Below, piece after piece: positions 1-7,515 of a DNA stretch of 64,000 nucleotides (positions are counted from its first letter, which is position 1; every line of letters starts with the position of its first letter). A program made the position numbers and the translations under genes. A model generated the notes under the pieces. The model was not told where the DNA came from. It ran no database searches and was given only the letters and a program-made list of their open reading frames with translations. This DNA is from Pseudoclavibacter sp. AY1F1. GTDB taxonomy: Bacteria > Actinomycetota > Actinomycetes > Actinomycetales > Microbacteriaceae. Where the stretch lies: assembly GCF_002931075.1 (NCBI RefSeq), contig NZ_PSTQ01000001.1:434001-498000 (forward strand), written 5' to 3'.

Positions 1-1
1 C

Positions 2-1399
2 TCCGATGTCTTCCTCATCCCGAGTCGATCAGATGTGGGTTCGAGGCTCAACGTCTCGCTCGCCCCTGACGACGGCACAGGGATGACGATCCCGCTGGTG
101 GCCTCGAACATGAACGCGGTGACCGGGCCGCGCATGGCCGCAGCGATCGCGCGCCGTGGCGGGCTCGGCGTGCTCCCGCAGGACATGTCGCTCGAGGAGC
201 TGCAGACGGCGATCAACTGGGTGAAGTCGCAGGACGCGGTGCTGGACACCCCGTTCACCGCGTCTGGGGATTCCACCGTCGGTGCGGTGCTCGAATTGGT
301 TCCGCCCGTCGCGGGCTTCGGGGTCTCCGTGCTCGCCTCCAACGGGGATGTCCTGGGAGTCCTGCAGGCGTCGACGCTCGCGCGTGTCCCGGGCGATGCC
401 GTCCTCTCGGATCTGAGCCACCATTTCGTCGACGAGGTACCTGTTGCCCTCGCGCGGGATTCCCGCGCGGTCTTCAACTCGTTTGCCGCCGCGGGCGAGA
501 GCTTCGCACCCGTGCGCACCGAGGGCGGCTCGCTCGCCACGGTGACGGCGAGCGGCGCGCTGCGCAGCACGATCTACCAGCCTGCTCTGGATGCGCGTGG
601 CCGACTGCGAGTCGCAGTCGCGGTCGGGGTGTCACGCAACGCCCTCGAGCGGGCGCGGGCGCTTGTCGAGGCTGGCGCGGACGTGCTTGTCCTGGACACG
701 GCGCACGGGCACCAGGGCAGCATGCTCCGTGCCATCGAAGCGGTGCGCGGTGCCGAACTCGGCGTCCCGATCGTCGCGGGCAACGTGGTTAGCGGGAGCG
801 GTGTGCACGACCTCGTGTCCGCGGGTGCCAGCATCATCAAGGTCGGCGTCGGCCCCGGCGCGATGTGCACGACGCGCATGATGACTGCAGTTGGCCGCCC
901 CCAGTTCTCCGCGGTCCTGGAGACCTCGGAGACGGCGCATGCATTGGGCGCGCGGGTCTGGGCCGATGGGGGAGTGCGCTACCCGCGTGACGTGGCGCTC
1001 GCGCTCGCCGCTGGCGGCTCGGCCGTCATGATCGGATCCTGGTTCGCCGGGACGGTCGAGGCTCCCGGCACGGTGCGGACCGATGAGGCAGGGAACTGGT
1101 TCAAGGAGTCGTTCGGCATGGCGTCGACGAAGGCCGTGGAGGCGCGCTTCGGGGACCTCGAGCCGTACGAGCGCGCCCGCAAGCTGCTCTTCGCGGAGGG
1201 CATCTCCTCGTCGAAGATCATGCTCGATCCCAAGCGTCCGGGCCTCGACGACCTGATCGACATGATCACGACGGGCGTCCGTTCATCGTTCACCTACGCC
1301 GGTGCCGACTCGCTCCCCGAGTTTCGACAGCGCGCGAAGGTCGGCATCCAGTCGGCTGCCGGCTATGAAGAGGGCAAGGCCCTCCCTGTCTCCTGGTAG
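2..1399 (+). CDS. guaB1: GuaB1 family IMP dehydrogenase-related protein (5' end outside window)
   Basis: The reading frame is already open at base 2 (SDVFLIPSRSD...), so the first few codons lie outside the window; 465 residues are visible. It is a TIM-barrel member of the IMP dehydrogenase/GMP reductase family. The catalytic loop GPGAMCTTR, with the active-site Cys, lies near base 870, and the phosphate-binding part includes WADGGVRYPRDVALALAAG. A region of about 100 residues after VLPQDM looks like the inserted CBS pair. Mycobacterial GuaB1 has been shown to act as a GMP reductase, recycling GMP to IMP in the cytosol; that role is transferred here by homology. It could instead be annotated simply as an IMPDH-like oxidoreductase. 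Confidence 0.87.
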   Translation, partial: SDVFLIPSRSDVGSRLNVSLAPDDGTGMTIPLVASNMNAVTGPRMAAAIARRGGLGVLPQDMSLEELQTAINWVKSQDAVLDTPFTASGDSTVGAVLELVPPVAGFGVSVLASNGDVLGVLQASTLARVPGDAVLSDLSHHFVDEVPVALARDSRAVFNSFAAAGESFAPVRTEGGSLATVTASGALRSTIYQPALDARGRLRVAVAVGVSRNALERARALVEAGADVLVLDTAHGHQGSMLRAIEAVRGAELGVPIVAGNVVSGSGVHDLVSAGASIIKVGVGPGAMCTTRMMTAVGRPQFSAVLETSETAHALGARVWADGGVRYPRDVALALAAGGSAVMIGSWFAGTVEAPGTVRTDEAGNWFKESFGMASTKAVEARFGDLEPYERARKLLFAEGISSSKIMLDPKRPGLDDLIDMITTGVRSSFTYAGADSLPEFRQRAKVGIQSAAGYEEGKALPVSW

Positions 1400-1426
1400 A
1401 CGCGGCCCGCTGAGGGTGGTCTTCGA

Positions 1427-1432
1427 TATACT
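1427..1432 (+). promoter_or_regulatory. putative -10 element (TATACT) for the corC leader
   Basis: TATACT lies in the gap after guaB1. The ATG of a 46-codon leader ORF is 11 bases downstream, so the predicted transcript would have a leader of only 3-5 bases. I see no clear -35 element. Confidence 0.5.
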
Positions 1433-1443
1433 GCGTGGCAACT

Positions 1444-1584
1444 ATGGACGATGACCATCCTCCGCGATCCGCACCCTCAGCCCTTCTTTCTTCCGCCGGC
1501 GTGAGCACTCCGCGCCGCTTGAGCACTGCCCACTCTGGGCAGAGCGCCCGACTCGGTACCCGTCGTGGCGGTGACGACTCGTGA
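1444..1584 (+). CDS. putative 46-codon leader ORF upstream of corC-type gene
   Basis: This uninterrupted small frame begins ATG GAC GAT GAC CAT CCT CCG (MDDDHPP) and ends with a TGA that overlaps the GTG start of the downstream membrane transporter gene (GTGA at 1581-1584). It fills the whole intergenic gap, follows a TATACT element at short distance, and has no recognisable domain. The product would be rich in Ser, Pro, Arg and Gly and has no membrane segment. An acidic/proline amino terminus directly in front of a CorC-family gene resembles Mg2+-sensing leader peptides such as MgtL. It may also be a non-translated leader that is open by chance, since high GC makes stops rare. No usual-spacing Shine-Dalgarno motif precedes the ATG. 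Confidence 0.4.
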   Translation: MDDDHPPRSAPSALLSSAGVSTPRRLSTAHSGQSARLGTRRGGDDS

Positions 1585-2942
1585 ACGAGTGGGTCATGCT
1601 CGGCATCGGTGTCCTGCTGACGCTCGGTACCGGTGTCTTCGTCGGGTCTGAGTTCGCTCTGGTGAACCTCGACCGCAACGACCTCGAGAAGCGGCGCGAG
1701 CGGGGTGAGAAGCGGCTCACCCCGACGATCAACGCGCTCAAGCACACGTCGACGCACCTTTCGAGCGCGCAGCTCGGCATCACGCTCACCACGCTCCTCA
1801 CCGGCTACACGATGGAGCCCGCGATCTCGTCGCTCCTGGCGACCCCGCTTGGCGCGGTCGGGTTGCCAGCGGATGCCGTGCGGCCCGTCGGCGCCGTCCT
1901 CGCGATCGTCATCGCGACGGCACTCTCCATGGTCGTGGGGGAGCTCATCCCGAAGAACTTCGCGCTCGCCGTGCCCCGCACCACGGCCAAGTTCCTGATT
2001 CCGCTCCAGGTGGCGTTCACGACCGTCTTCCGACCGGCGGTCGCGGTGCTCAACGGCAGCGCGAACGGCATCATCCGGTCCTTCGGGATCGAGCCCAAGG
2101 AGGAGCTGTCCGGCGCTCGCACGGCAGAAGAGTTGTCGAGCCTCGTTCGGCGTTCCGCGCTGGTCGGGATCCTCGAGGGTGAGCGTGCCGTCCTGCTGAG
2201 CCGCACGCTGCGCTTCTCGGATCACATCGCGGCCGACGTCATGACGCCGAGGCCGCGTGTGCAGTCGATCGCGGTCGACGCCCCGGTGCAGGAGCTCATC
2301 GACCTCGCGAAGTCGACGGGACACTCGCGGTTCCCGGTGACCGGCGAGGACATCGATGAGATTGTCGGCGTCGCGCACTTGAAGAACGCCGTCTCCCTCC
2401 CGCTTGAACGTCGGCGCACTGTCCCTGTCGGCGCCATCAAGACCGATGCGCTGCTTGTCCCTGAGACGCTTGGCCTGGATGCGCTGCTCGCCGAGCTGCG
2501 CTCCGGCGGGTTCCAGCTCGCCGTCGTCCTCGACGAGTACGGCGGAACCAACGGCGTGGTGACCCTCGAGGACCTCGTCGAGGAGATCGTCGGCGAGCTC
2601 GTCGACGAGCACGACCGCGCCCACCTGGACGTGGTGATGGCCAAGGGGCGCACGACCTTCGACGGCATGCTCCGGCCAGACGAGGTGCGAGACCGGCTGA
2701 ACATCGAGCTCGACGACGACGGCCCGTTCGAGACCGTCGCGGGCTTCATGATGAACGCGCTCGAGCGCATCCCGTCCGTCGGCGACGAGGTGCAGGTTCC
2801 CGTCGGCACGTTCCGCGTCGAGCGGATGGAGGGACGCCGCGTGGACCGCGTCGCGTTCACCCCGAACGAGTCCTACGAGTCGAGGGAGGCACTCATGCAG
2901 CGCCTCGCCGACCAGCACGCCGAGAAGGAGCACCGTGGCTGA
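1581..2942 (+). CDS. CorC/HlyC (CNNM-type) membrane protein with CBS domains, copy 1
   Basis: 453 residues. The first ~190 form a DUF21/CNNM transmembrane domain, with a hydrophobic start (WVMLGIGVLLTLGTGVFVG) followed by FVGSEFALVNLDR and, further on, VVGELIPKNFALAVP. A CBS pair follows (about 205-335, including DVMTPRPRVQSIAVDAPVQ and AVVLDEYGGTNGVVTLEDLVEEIVGEL), then a C-terminal CorC_HlyC domain. Relatives are linked to Mg2+/Co2+ transport or efflux; older names call them hemolysins. The GTG start overlaps the TGA of a preceding leader ORF. The second paralogue begins 8 bases before this gene ends, so the two are almost certainly co-translated and may form a heterodimer, as CBS proteins often do. 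Confidence 0.9.
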   Translation: MNEWVMLGIGVLLTLGTGVFVGSEFALVNLDRNDLEKRRERGEKRLTPTINALKHTSTHLSSAQLGITLTTLLTGYTMEPAISSLLATPLGAVGLPADAVRPVGAVLAIVIATALSMVVGELIPKNFALAVPRTTAKFLIPLQVAFTTVFRPAVAVLNGSANGIIRSFGIEPKEELSGARTAEELSSLVRRSALVGILEGERAVLLSRTLRFSDHIAADVMTPRPRVQSIAVDAPVQELIDLAKSTGHSRFPVTGEDIDEIVGVAHLKNAVSLPLERRRTVPVGAIKTDALLVPETLGLDALLAELRSGGFQLAVVLDEYGGTNGVVTLEDLVEEIVGELVDEHDRAHLDVVMAKGRTTFDGMLRPDEVRDRLNIELDDDGPFETVAGFMMNALERIPSVGDEVQVPVGTFRVERMEGRRVDRVAFTPNESYESREALMQRLADQHAEKEHRG

Positions 2943-3978
2943 GTATTGGTCTGGACTTGCCTGGCTTGTGGTCCTCCTGGCGGCAAACGCCTTCTTCGTC
3001 GGGGCTGAGTTCGCCGTTATCTCGGCGAAGCGCTCGCAGATCGAGCCCCGTGCCGAGCGTGGCAGCAAGGCGGCGCAGCAGACGCTCTACGCGATGGAGC
3101 ATGCGACGGGAATGCTCGCGACCAGCCAGCTCGGCATCACGGTCTGCTCGTTGCTCATCCTGAACGTGTCGGAGCCAGCGCTGCACCACCTTCTCGAGAT
3201 CCCACTCTCGGCGACCGGTCTCGGCGAGGAGATGATCTCGACGATCGCGTTTGTCATCGCCCTCATCGTCGTCTCCTACCTGCACGTCGTGCTCGGCGAG
3301 ATGGTCCCGAAGAACATCTCATTCTCGGTGCCCGATCGCGCCGCGCTCCTCCTCGCGCCTCCGCTCGTGTTCTTCTCTCGGCTGTTCGCCCCGGTGATCT
3401 GGGCCCTCAACGGCATCGCGAACACCACCCTGCGCCTCTTCGGGGTCGAGCCCAAAGCAGAGACGACAAGCGCCTTCACCTTCGACGAGGTGGCGGGCAT
3501 CGTCGAGCAATCGAAGCGGGAGGGTGTGCTCATGGACCGCGCGGGCACGCTCTCGAACACCTTCGAGTTCACGGCGAAGAAGGTGGCCTCGGTGGCGATC
3601 GCCGGCGAGCAGCTGGTTGTGCTCCCGCCGGACGCGACCCCCGAGATGCTGCAGCGCGCGGTCTCCGAGCATGGCTACTCGCGCTACATCATCCTCGACG
3701 AGGAAGGCGGCTACGCAGGGTACGTGCACCTCAAGGACGTGCTCGACCTCGACGAGCCTGGCGAGTTCGACCAGCCGATCCCGGCGAAGCGCGTCCGCTC
3801 GCTCGACTCGATGCACGACGAGGCGGACCTCGAGGATGCCCTGGCGACGATGCGCCGCACGGGAAGTCACCTGGCTCGCGTGCTCGACCGCGAGGGCACG
3901 ACGCTCGGCGTGCTGTTCCTGGAGGACATCATCGAGGAACTCGTGGGAGAGATCCGGGACGCGACGGCCAGGCACTGA
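2935..3978 (+). CDS. CorC/HlyC (CNNM-type) membrane protein with CBS domains, copy 2
   Basis: 347 residues, starting with GTG inside the last codons of the upstream paralogue (8-base overlap). The architecture is the same for the DUF21 membrane part (about 1-185; FFVGAEFAVISAKR, VLGEMVPKNISFSVP) and the CBS pair (about 205-335, ending GVLFLEDIIEELVGEI). The protein stops at that point and lacks the C-terminal CorC_HlyC domain present in copy 1. This long-plus-short pair is common in actinobacteria. The likely role is divalent cation, probably Mg2+, handling at the cytoplasmic membrane; the substrate is not shown by the sequence. Confidence 0.88.
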   Translation: MAEYWSGLAWLVVLLAANAFFVGAEFAVISAKRSQIEPRAERGSKAAQQTLYAMEHATGMLATSQLGITVCSLLILNVSEPALHHLLEIPLSATGLGEEMISTIAFVIALIVVSYLHVVLGEMVPKNISFSVPDRAALLLAPPLVFFSRLFAPVIWALNGIANTTLRLFGVEPKAETTSAFTFDEVAGIVEQSKREGVLMDRAGTLSNTFEFTAKKVASVAIAGEQLVVLPPDATPEMLQRAVSEHGYSRYIILDEEGGYAGYVHLKDVLDLDEPGEFDQPIPAKRVRSLDSMHDEADLEDALATMRRTGSHLARVLDREGTTLGVLFLEDIIEELVGEIRDATARH

Positions 3979-4044
3979 GCTCCGACTCCTGCTCGGCCTG
4001 GGAGCCGACTTGGCGTGTCGTCCAAGAGGGACCAGGATGGCCGG

Positions 4045-4980
4045 GTGAGGGAATTCGATGCTCAAGACGCCGCTGCCAGTGTGTTCGCGCCGCGTGAGGA
4101 CGACCACAAGTACCGCAGGGGTGTCGCCGCCTTCGTTACCGGTTCGACGCACTACCCGGGGGCTGCCGTCCTCGGGACGAGGGCCGCACTCGCGACCGGC
4201 ATCGGGATGGTGCGCTACTCCGGCGGCGAGGCCGAGACCAAGGCTGTGCTGTGGCAGAGTCCCGAGGTCGTCGCCGACCTCGCATCCTTCGATGCGCTCG
4301 TTGTGGGGTCAGGCGTCGATCCGAAAGACGTCCGCCGGACCAGCGAGGCTCGCGAAGCCCTCGACCGCGCCCGCGAGCTGGACGCCACGGTCATCGCCGA
4401 CTCCGGCGCGCTCGGCCAGATCGCCAAGCGGGTGCTTGGCGGTCACCACGTTCGCCGCTGCATCCTCACGCCGCACGCGGCCGAGCTCGCAGCCCTCATC
4501 ACGAAGCTCGAGAACACCGAGGTGCACGCCACCGATGTCATCAAGGAGCCGGAGCAGGCCGTCCGGCTCGTGACCGATCGCCTCGGCTGCACGCTGGTGC
4601 TCAAGGGGCACCGCACCTACATCGCCGGCGACGGACCCACGATCATCGTGGATGCGCCGGGTGCCTGGCTGGCGACGGCGGGAACCGGCGACGTGCTCGC
4701 TGGGGCGATGGGCGCGCTGAGCGCCGTCGCCTCGAAGCGTGAGGTGGCCGAGCAGCCTGAGCCGCAGCAGCTCGCGGCGGCGGCCGTCTGGCTGCACGCC
4801 AGAGCCGGCTGGCTGGCGTCGCAGCTGAACGCCGGCAACACAGCCGCTTCCACCGACCTTCTGGCGCCGATCGACGAGCTCAGGGTGCATGGCCCAGGCG
4901 CCCCGATCAGGGCGAGCGACGCGACCGCGGTCCTTCCACGCCTCGTCGGCGCACTCGTGGCGTCCAAGCTCCACGCCTGA
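4045..4980 (+). CDS. nnrD: ADP-dependent NAD(P)H-hydrate dehydratase
   Basis: 311 residues from a GTG with an AGGA ribosome binding site 7 bases upstream; an in-frame GTG at 4015 has no good site and is less likely. The ribokinase-like fold of the CARKD/YjeF C-terminal family is shown by FVTGSTHYPGAAVLGTRAA near the amino end, LTPHAAELA, the conserved LATAGTGDVLAGAMGAL segment carrying the GTGD motif, and NAGNTAASTDLL near the end. The enzyme repairs hydrated NADH and NADPH (the S-epimer) using ADP. No epimerase (YjeF-N) domain is fused, so the epimerase must be encoded elsewhere. Confidence 0.87.
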   Translation: MREFDAQDAAASVFAPREDDHKYRRGVAAFVTGSTHYPGAAVLGTRAALATGIGMVRYSGGEAETKAVLWQSPEVVADLASFDALVVGSGVDPKDVRRTSEAREALDRARELDATVIADSGALGQIAKRVLGGHHVRRCILTPHAAELAALITKLENTEVHATDVIKEPEQAVRLVTDRLGCTLVLKGHRTYIAGDGPTIIVDAPGAWLATAGTGDVLAGAMGALSAVASKREVAEQPEPQQLAAAAVWLHARAGWLASQLNAGNTAASTDLLAPIDELRVHGPGAPIRASDATAVLPRLVGALVASKLHA

Positions 4981-4987
4981 GCTGGGG

Positions 4988-4993
4988 TAGCTT
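4988..4993 (+). promoter_or_regulatory. putative leaderless promoter -10 (TAGCTT)
   Basis: TAGCTT ends 7 bases before the ATG at 5001, the spacing expected if transcription begins at the start codon. No ribosome binding site is evident. Confidence 0.5.
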
Positions 4994-5000
4994 GTCCGGC

Positions 5001-6386
5001 ATGACTACGTCGTGGATCGCCCGTCATTGGCGAGGCCCTCTCTCGATCGTGACACTCTGGCTTGCCTTCGCGGGCGTCCATTACGTGCTGATCCTCGTGA
5101 ATCTCTACTCGCTCTCGAACCCCATGGGCGACGTCTTCCAGGTGTACCGCGGCTGGGTCGACCAGGCGCAGCTCGGGCAGGTGCCCGGCATCGACGCGAC
5201 CTTCGTGTATCCGCTGCCCTCGCTGCTGCCCATGCTGCTCGCCGACGTCGTTGGCGGACAGGCGAACTACGGCCTGGGCTGGCTGCTTGTCGTCGCCGCG
5301 GGCAACGCCGTAGCGTTTGCGGCCCTGACGCTCTGGCGACCGGCGGCTCCGAACGCCCGCCTGCGTCAGATCGCCGCCTGGTGGTGGCTTGCACTCATGG
5401 CGCTGCTCGGTCCGGTCGCCCTCGGCAGGATCGACGCCGTGAGCGTGCCCATCGCGATTCTCGCCCTGCTCGCTCTCCGCCGTCGGCCCGAGATCGCCGG
5501 TGCGCTGCTGACCTTCGGCGCCTGGCTCAAGATCTGGCCGGCCGCCGTGTTCGCGGCCGCGTTCATCGTCCTGCGTCACCGCCTCTGGCTGGCGGCTGGC
5601 GCGGTGGTGGTCTGCGCCGCTGTACTCATCCCCGCGTTGGCGCTGGGCGGTGGCTCGAACGTCTTCTCGTTCGTGACTGAGCAGACAGGCCGTGGGCTCC
5701 AGGTCGAGGCCGTCGCAGCAACCGTGCCGATGTGGCTCGCGTCGATGCAGATTCCCGGCTACGACGCCTACTACTCCATGGAGATCTTGACGTTCCAGGT
5801 CGACGGGCCCGGCACCGAGTTCGTGAGCGCGCTGCTCACTCCGGTGCTCGCGGTAGCAGTGCTCGGCGTCGTCCTGCTGGCGCTCGTCTCGAAGCGCCGC
5901 GGGATGCCATTCACGCGCCTCTTCCCGGCCCTCTCGCTCGCGCTTGTGCTCTCGTTCATCGTGTTCAACAAGGTCGGCTCGCCGCAGTTCATCACCTGGC
6001 TCGCCCCGGTCATCGTGTTCGGACTCATCGTCGACGTGCGGCGCTTCGCGCTGCCTGCCGGCATCGCCCTGTGCATCGCCTGGCTCACGCAGATCATCTA
6101 CCCGGGCAACTACAACTTCGTGACCGATGCCCACTCCGCTGGCGTGGCCCTGCTCGCGGGCCGAAACGGCCTGCTCGTGGTGCTGCTCGTCTGGTCGCTC
6201 TGGGCGATGTGGCCGCGGAGCAGGCGAGGCGTGGGGACGGCGTCTGCACGCGCCTCGCGCACCGCCGCCCCTGCGGTGTCAGCCGTTCGCGAGCATGGAG
6301 CGGATCGCGTCACCGACGTGGTGGATCTCGAGCAGGAATCCGTCGTGGCCGAAGTTCGATCTGATCGTGACGGCCCGGTCTCCTGA
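5001..6386 (+). CDS. GT87-family (DUF2029) polytopic membrane glycosyltransferase
   Basis: 461 residues, starting at ATG 5001 (MTTSWIARHWRG); an in-frame TTG three codons upstream falls within the putative -10. About ten hydrophobic segments are visible, with family features FVYPLPSLLP, LGRIDAVSVPIAI, FGAWLKIWPAAVF and FNKVGSPQFITWLAPV. GT87/GT-C enzymes use polyprenyl-phosphate sugars, typically mannose in actinobacteria, to build envelope glycans; the exact acceptor cannot be told. The last ~40 residues (RGVGTASARAS... onward) lose hydrophobicity. The final 108 bases lie opposite the 3' end of metX, so that part of the tail is encoded on DNA shared with a conserved gene. Confidence 0.8.
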   Translation: MTTSWIARHWRGPLSIVTLWLAFAGVHYVLILVNLYSLSNPMGDVFQVYRGWVDQAQLGQVPGIDATFVYPLPSLLPMLLADVVGGQANYGLGWLLVVAAGNAVAFAALTLWRPAAPNARLRQIAAWWWLALMALLGPVALGRIDAVSVPIAILALLALRRRPEIAGALLTFGAWLKIWPAAVFAAAFIVLRHRLWLAAGAVVVCAAVLIPALALGGGSNVFSFVTEQTGRGLQVEAVAATVPMWLASMQIPGYDAYYSMEILTFQVDGPGTEFVSALLTPVLAVAVLGVVLLALVSKRRGMPFTRLFPALSLALVLSFIVFNKVGSPQFITWLAPVIVFGLIVDVRRFALPAGIALCIAWLTQIIYPGNYNFVTDAHSAGVALLAGRNGLLVVLLVWSLWAMWPRSRRGVGTASARASRTAAPAVSAVREHGADRVTDVVDLEQESVVAEVRSDRDGPVS

Positions 6387-7487
6387 GTAGCTGTTCTGCA
6401 CGCCGGCCGCGATGCGGTGCTGCGTCTCTGGCGGGAAGAGCACGTCTGTTGAGATGCCGATGACCATCGTGGATGCGGTGACCCGCGCCAGCGCCGCGTC
6501 CACGCCTCCGCGGTCACGACCGACGTTGTGCGAGCTCATGGCCGTCAACAGCGTGATGTAGCTGTTCGCGTCGAAGCGGCGCGTGAACCGGTTCCCGTGG
6601 AAGTCGAGATAGGACTCGACGGCGTAGCGACCCTCGTCCTGCTCAGGACTCAGGTTCGACTGCCAGCTCCGGCCGAATCGGTCGTCGAGCTCCGTGCCCG
6701 ACCTGTAGTTGAGCATCGCGAGACGCCGAGCCAGAGCGAGGCCGCGGTGCGGGCCGAAGCCGGCTGGCTCGTCCGCATAGTCGCCGCCGTTGAAGTTCGG
6801 GTCGAGTCTGACCGCCTCGATCTGGAGCGTGTTCTGCGCGATGGTCTGCGCGTCCGACGCGGCGGGCGCGCTCATCACGACAAGGCGCCTCGTGCGATCG
6901 GGGAACATGATGCCCCACTCGAGCGCGTGCATCCCACCCATCGAGCCGCCGATGATGGCGGCGAAGGTCGAGATGCCGAGCTCGTCGGCGAGGAGTGATT
7001 GTGCGAGGACCTGGTCGCGGATCGTGAGCACCGGGAACGAGGACCCGTACGCGTTTCCGCGGGAGTCGAAGCTCGCGGGTCCGGTCGAGCCCTGGCAGCC
7101 GCCGAGCATGTTCGGCGCGATGACGAAGTAGCGGTCGGTGTCGAGGGGAGCGCCAGGCCCGATGATGCCAGGCCACCAGCCGGCGGTCGGATGCCCTGGG
7201 CCTAGGAGGCCTTCGACGTGCGAGTCGCCGGTGAGGGCGTGCAGCACGAGGATCGCGTTCGACCTGTCCGCGTTGAGCGTGCCCCACGTCTCGTAGGCGA
7301 GTCGGATGAGCGGGAGCTCGCCGCCGTGCTCGGGGCTGAAGGCACCGAGCCAGGCGAACTGCCGGTGTCCGACGTCGTCGCCGTCGCGCCAAGCACCCGA
7401 GGCGGGCGGCCTCAGTGAGACCGCCCGCAATTCGTCGTTCGGGATTCTGCCGCTTGGCGGCGAGATGCCGTGATCTGTCCAGTCCAT
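6279..7487 (-). CDS. metX: homoserine O-acetyltransferase
   Basis: 402 residues, alpha/beta hydrolase fold. The nucleophile elbow GGSMGG has Ser182; the charge-relay Asp348 is in STDVLFPP and His381 in GHDGFL. NMLGGCQGSTGP and SSFPVLTIRDQVLAQ are typical of MetX. It transfers acetyl from acetyl-CoA to homoserine, making O-acetylhomoserine for MetY next door, and so takes homoserine made by the hom gene in this window into methionine. The chosen ATG begins MDWTDHG and is 28 bases after metY. A TAGCCT element 7 bases before the ATG could give a separate leaderless transcript. The stop codon end overlaps the convergent GT87 gene by 108 bases. Confidence 0.93.
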   Translation of the reverse strand: MDWTDHGISPPSGRIPNDELRAVSLRPPASGAWRDGDDVGHRQFAWLGAFSPEHGGELPLIRLAYETWGTLNADRSNAILVLHALTGDSHVEGLLGPGHPTAGWWPGIIGPGAPLDTDRYFVIAPNMLGGCQGSTGPASFDSRGNAYGSSFPVLTIRDQVLAQSLLADELGISTFAAIIGGSMGGMHALEWGIMFPDRTRRLVVMSAPAASDAQTIAQNTLQIEAVRLDPNFNGGDYADEPAGFGPHRGLALARRLAMLNYRSGTELDDRFGRSWQSNLSPEQDEGRYAVESYLDFHGNRFTRRFDANSYITLLTAMSSHNVGRDRGGVDAALARVTASTMVIGISTDVLFPPETQHRIAAGVQNSYSGDRAVTIRSNFGHDGFLLEIHHVGDAIRSMLANG

Positions 7488-7494
7488 CAGCGCC

Positions 7495-7500
7495 AGGCTA
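7495..7500 (-). promoter_or_regulatory. putative internal leaderless promoter -10 (TAGCCT) for metX
   Basis: On the minus strand TAGCCT is followed by 7 bases and then the metX ATG. It sits in the 28-base gap between metY and metX, so metX may be expressed both with metY and alone. Confidence 0.35.
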
Positions 7501-7515
7501 GCGGCTACCCCGCGC

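Noticed and set aside
1290-3068. 592-codon minus-strand open frame opposite the first CorC-type gene
   Set aside because: Antisense shadow; no independent evidence.
4015-4044. Upstream GTG start for nnrD
   Set aside because: The GTG at 4045 has an AGGA site at ideal distance, whereas 4015 has none.
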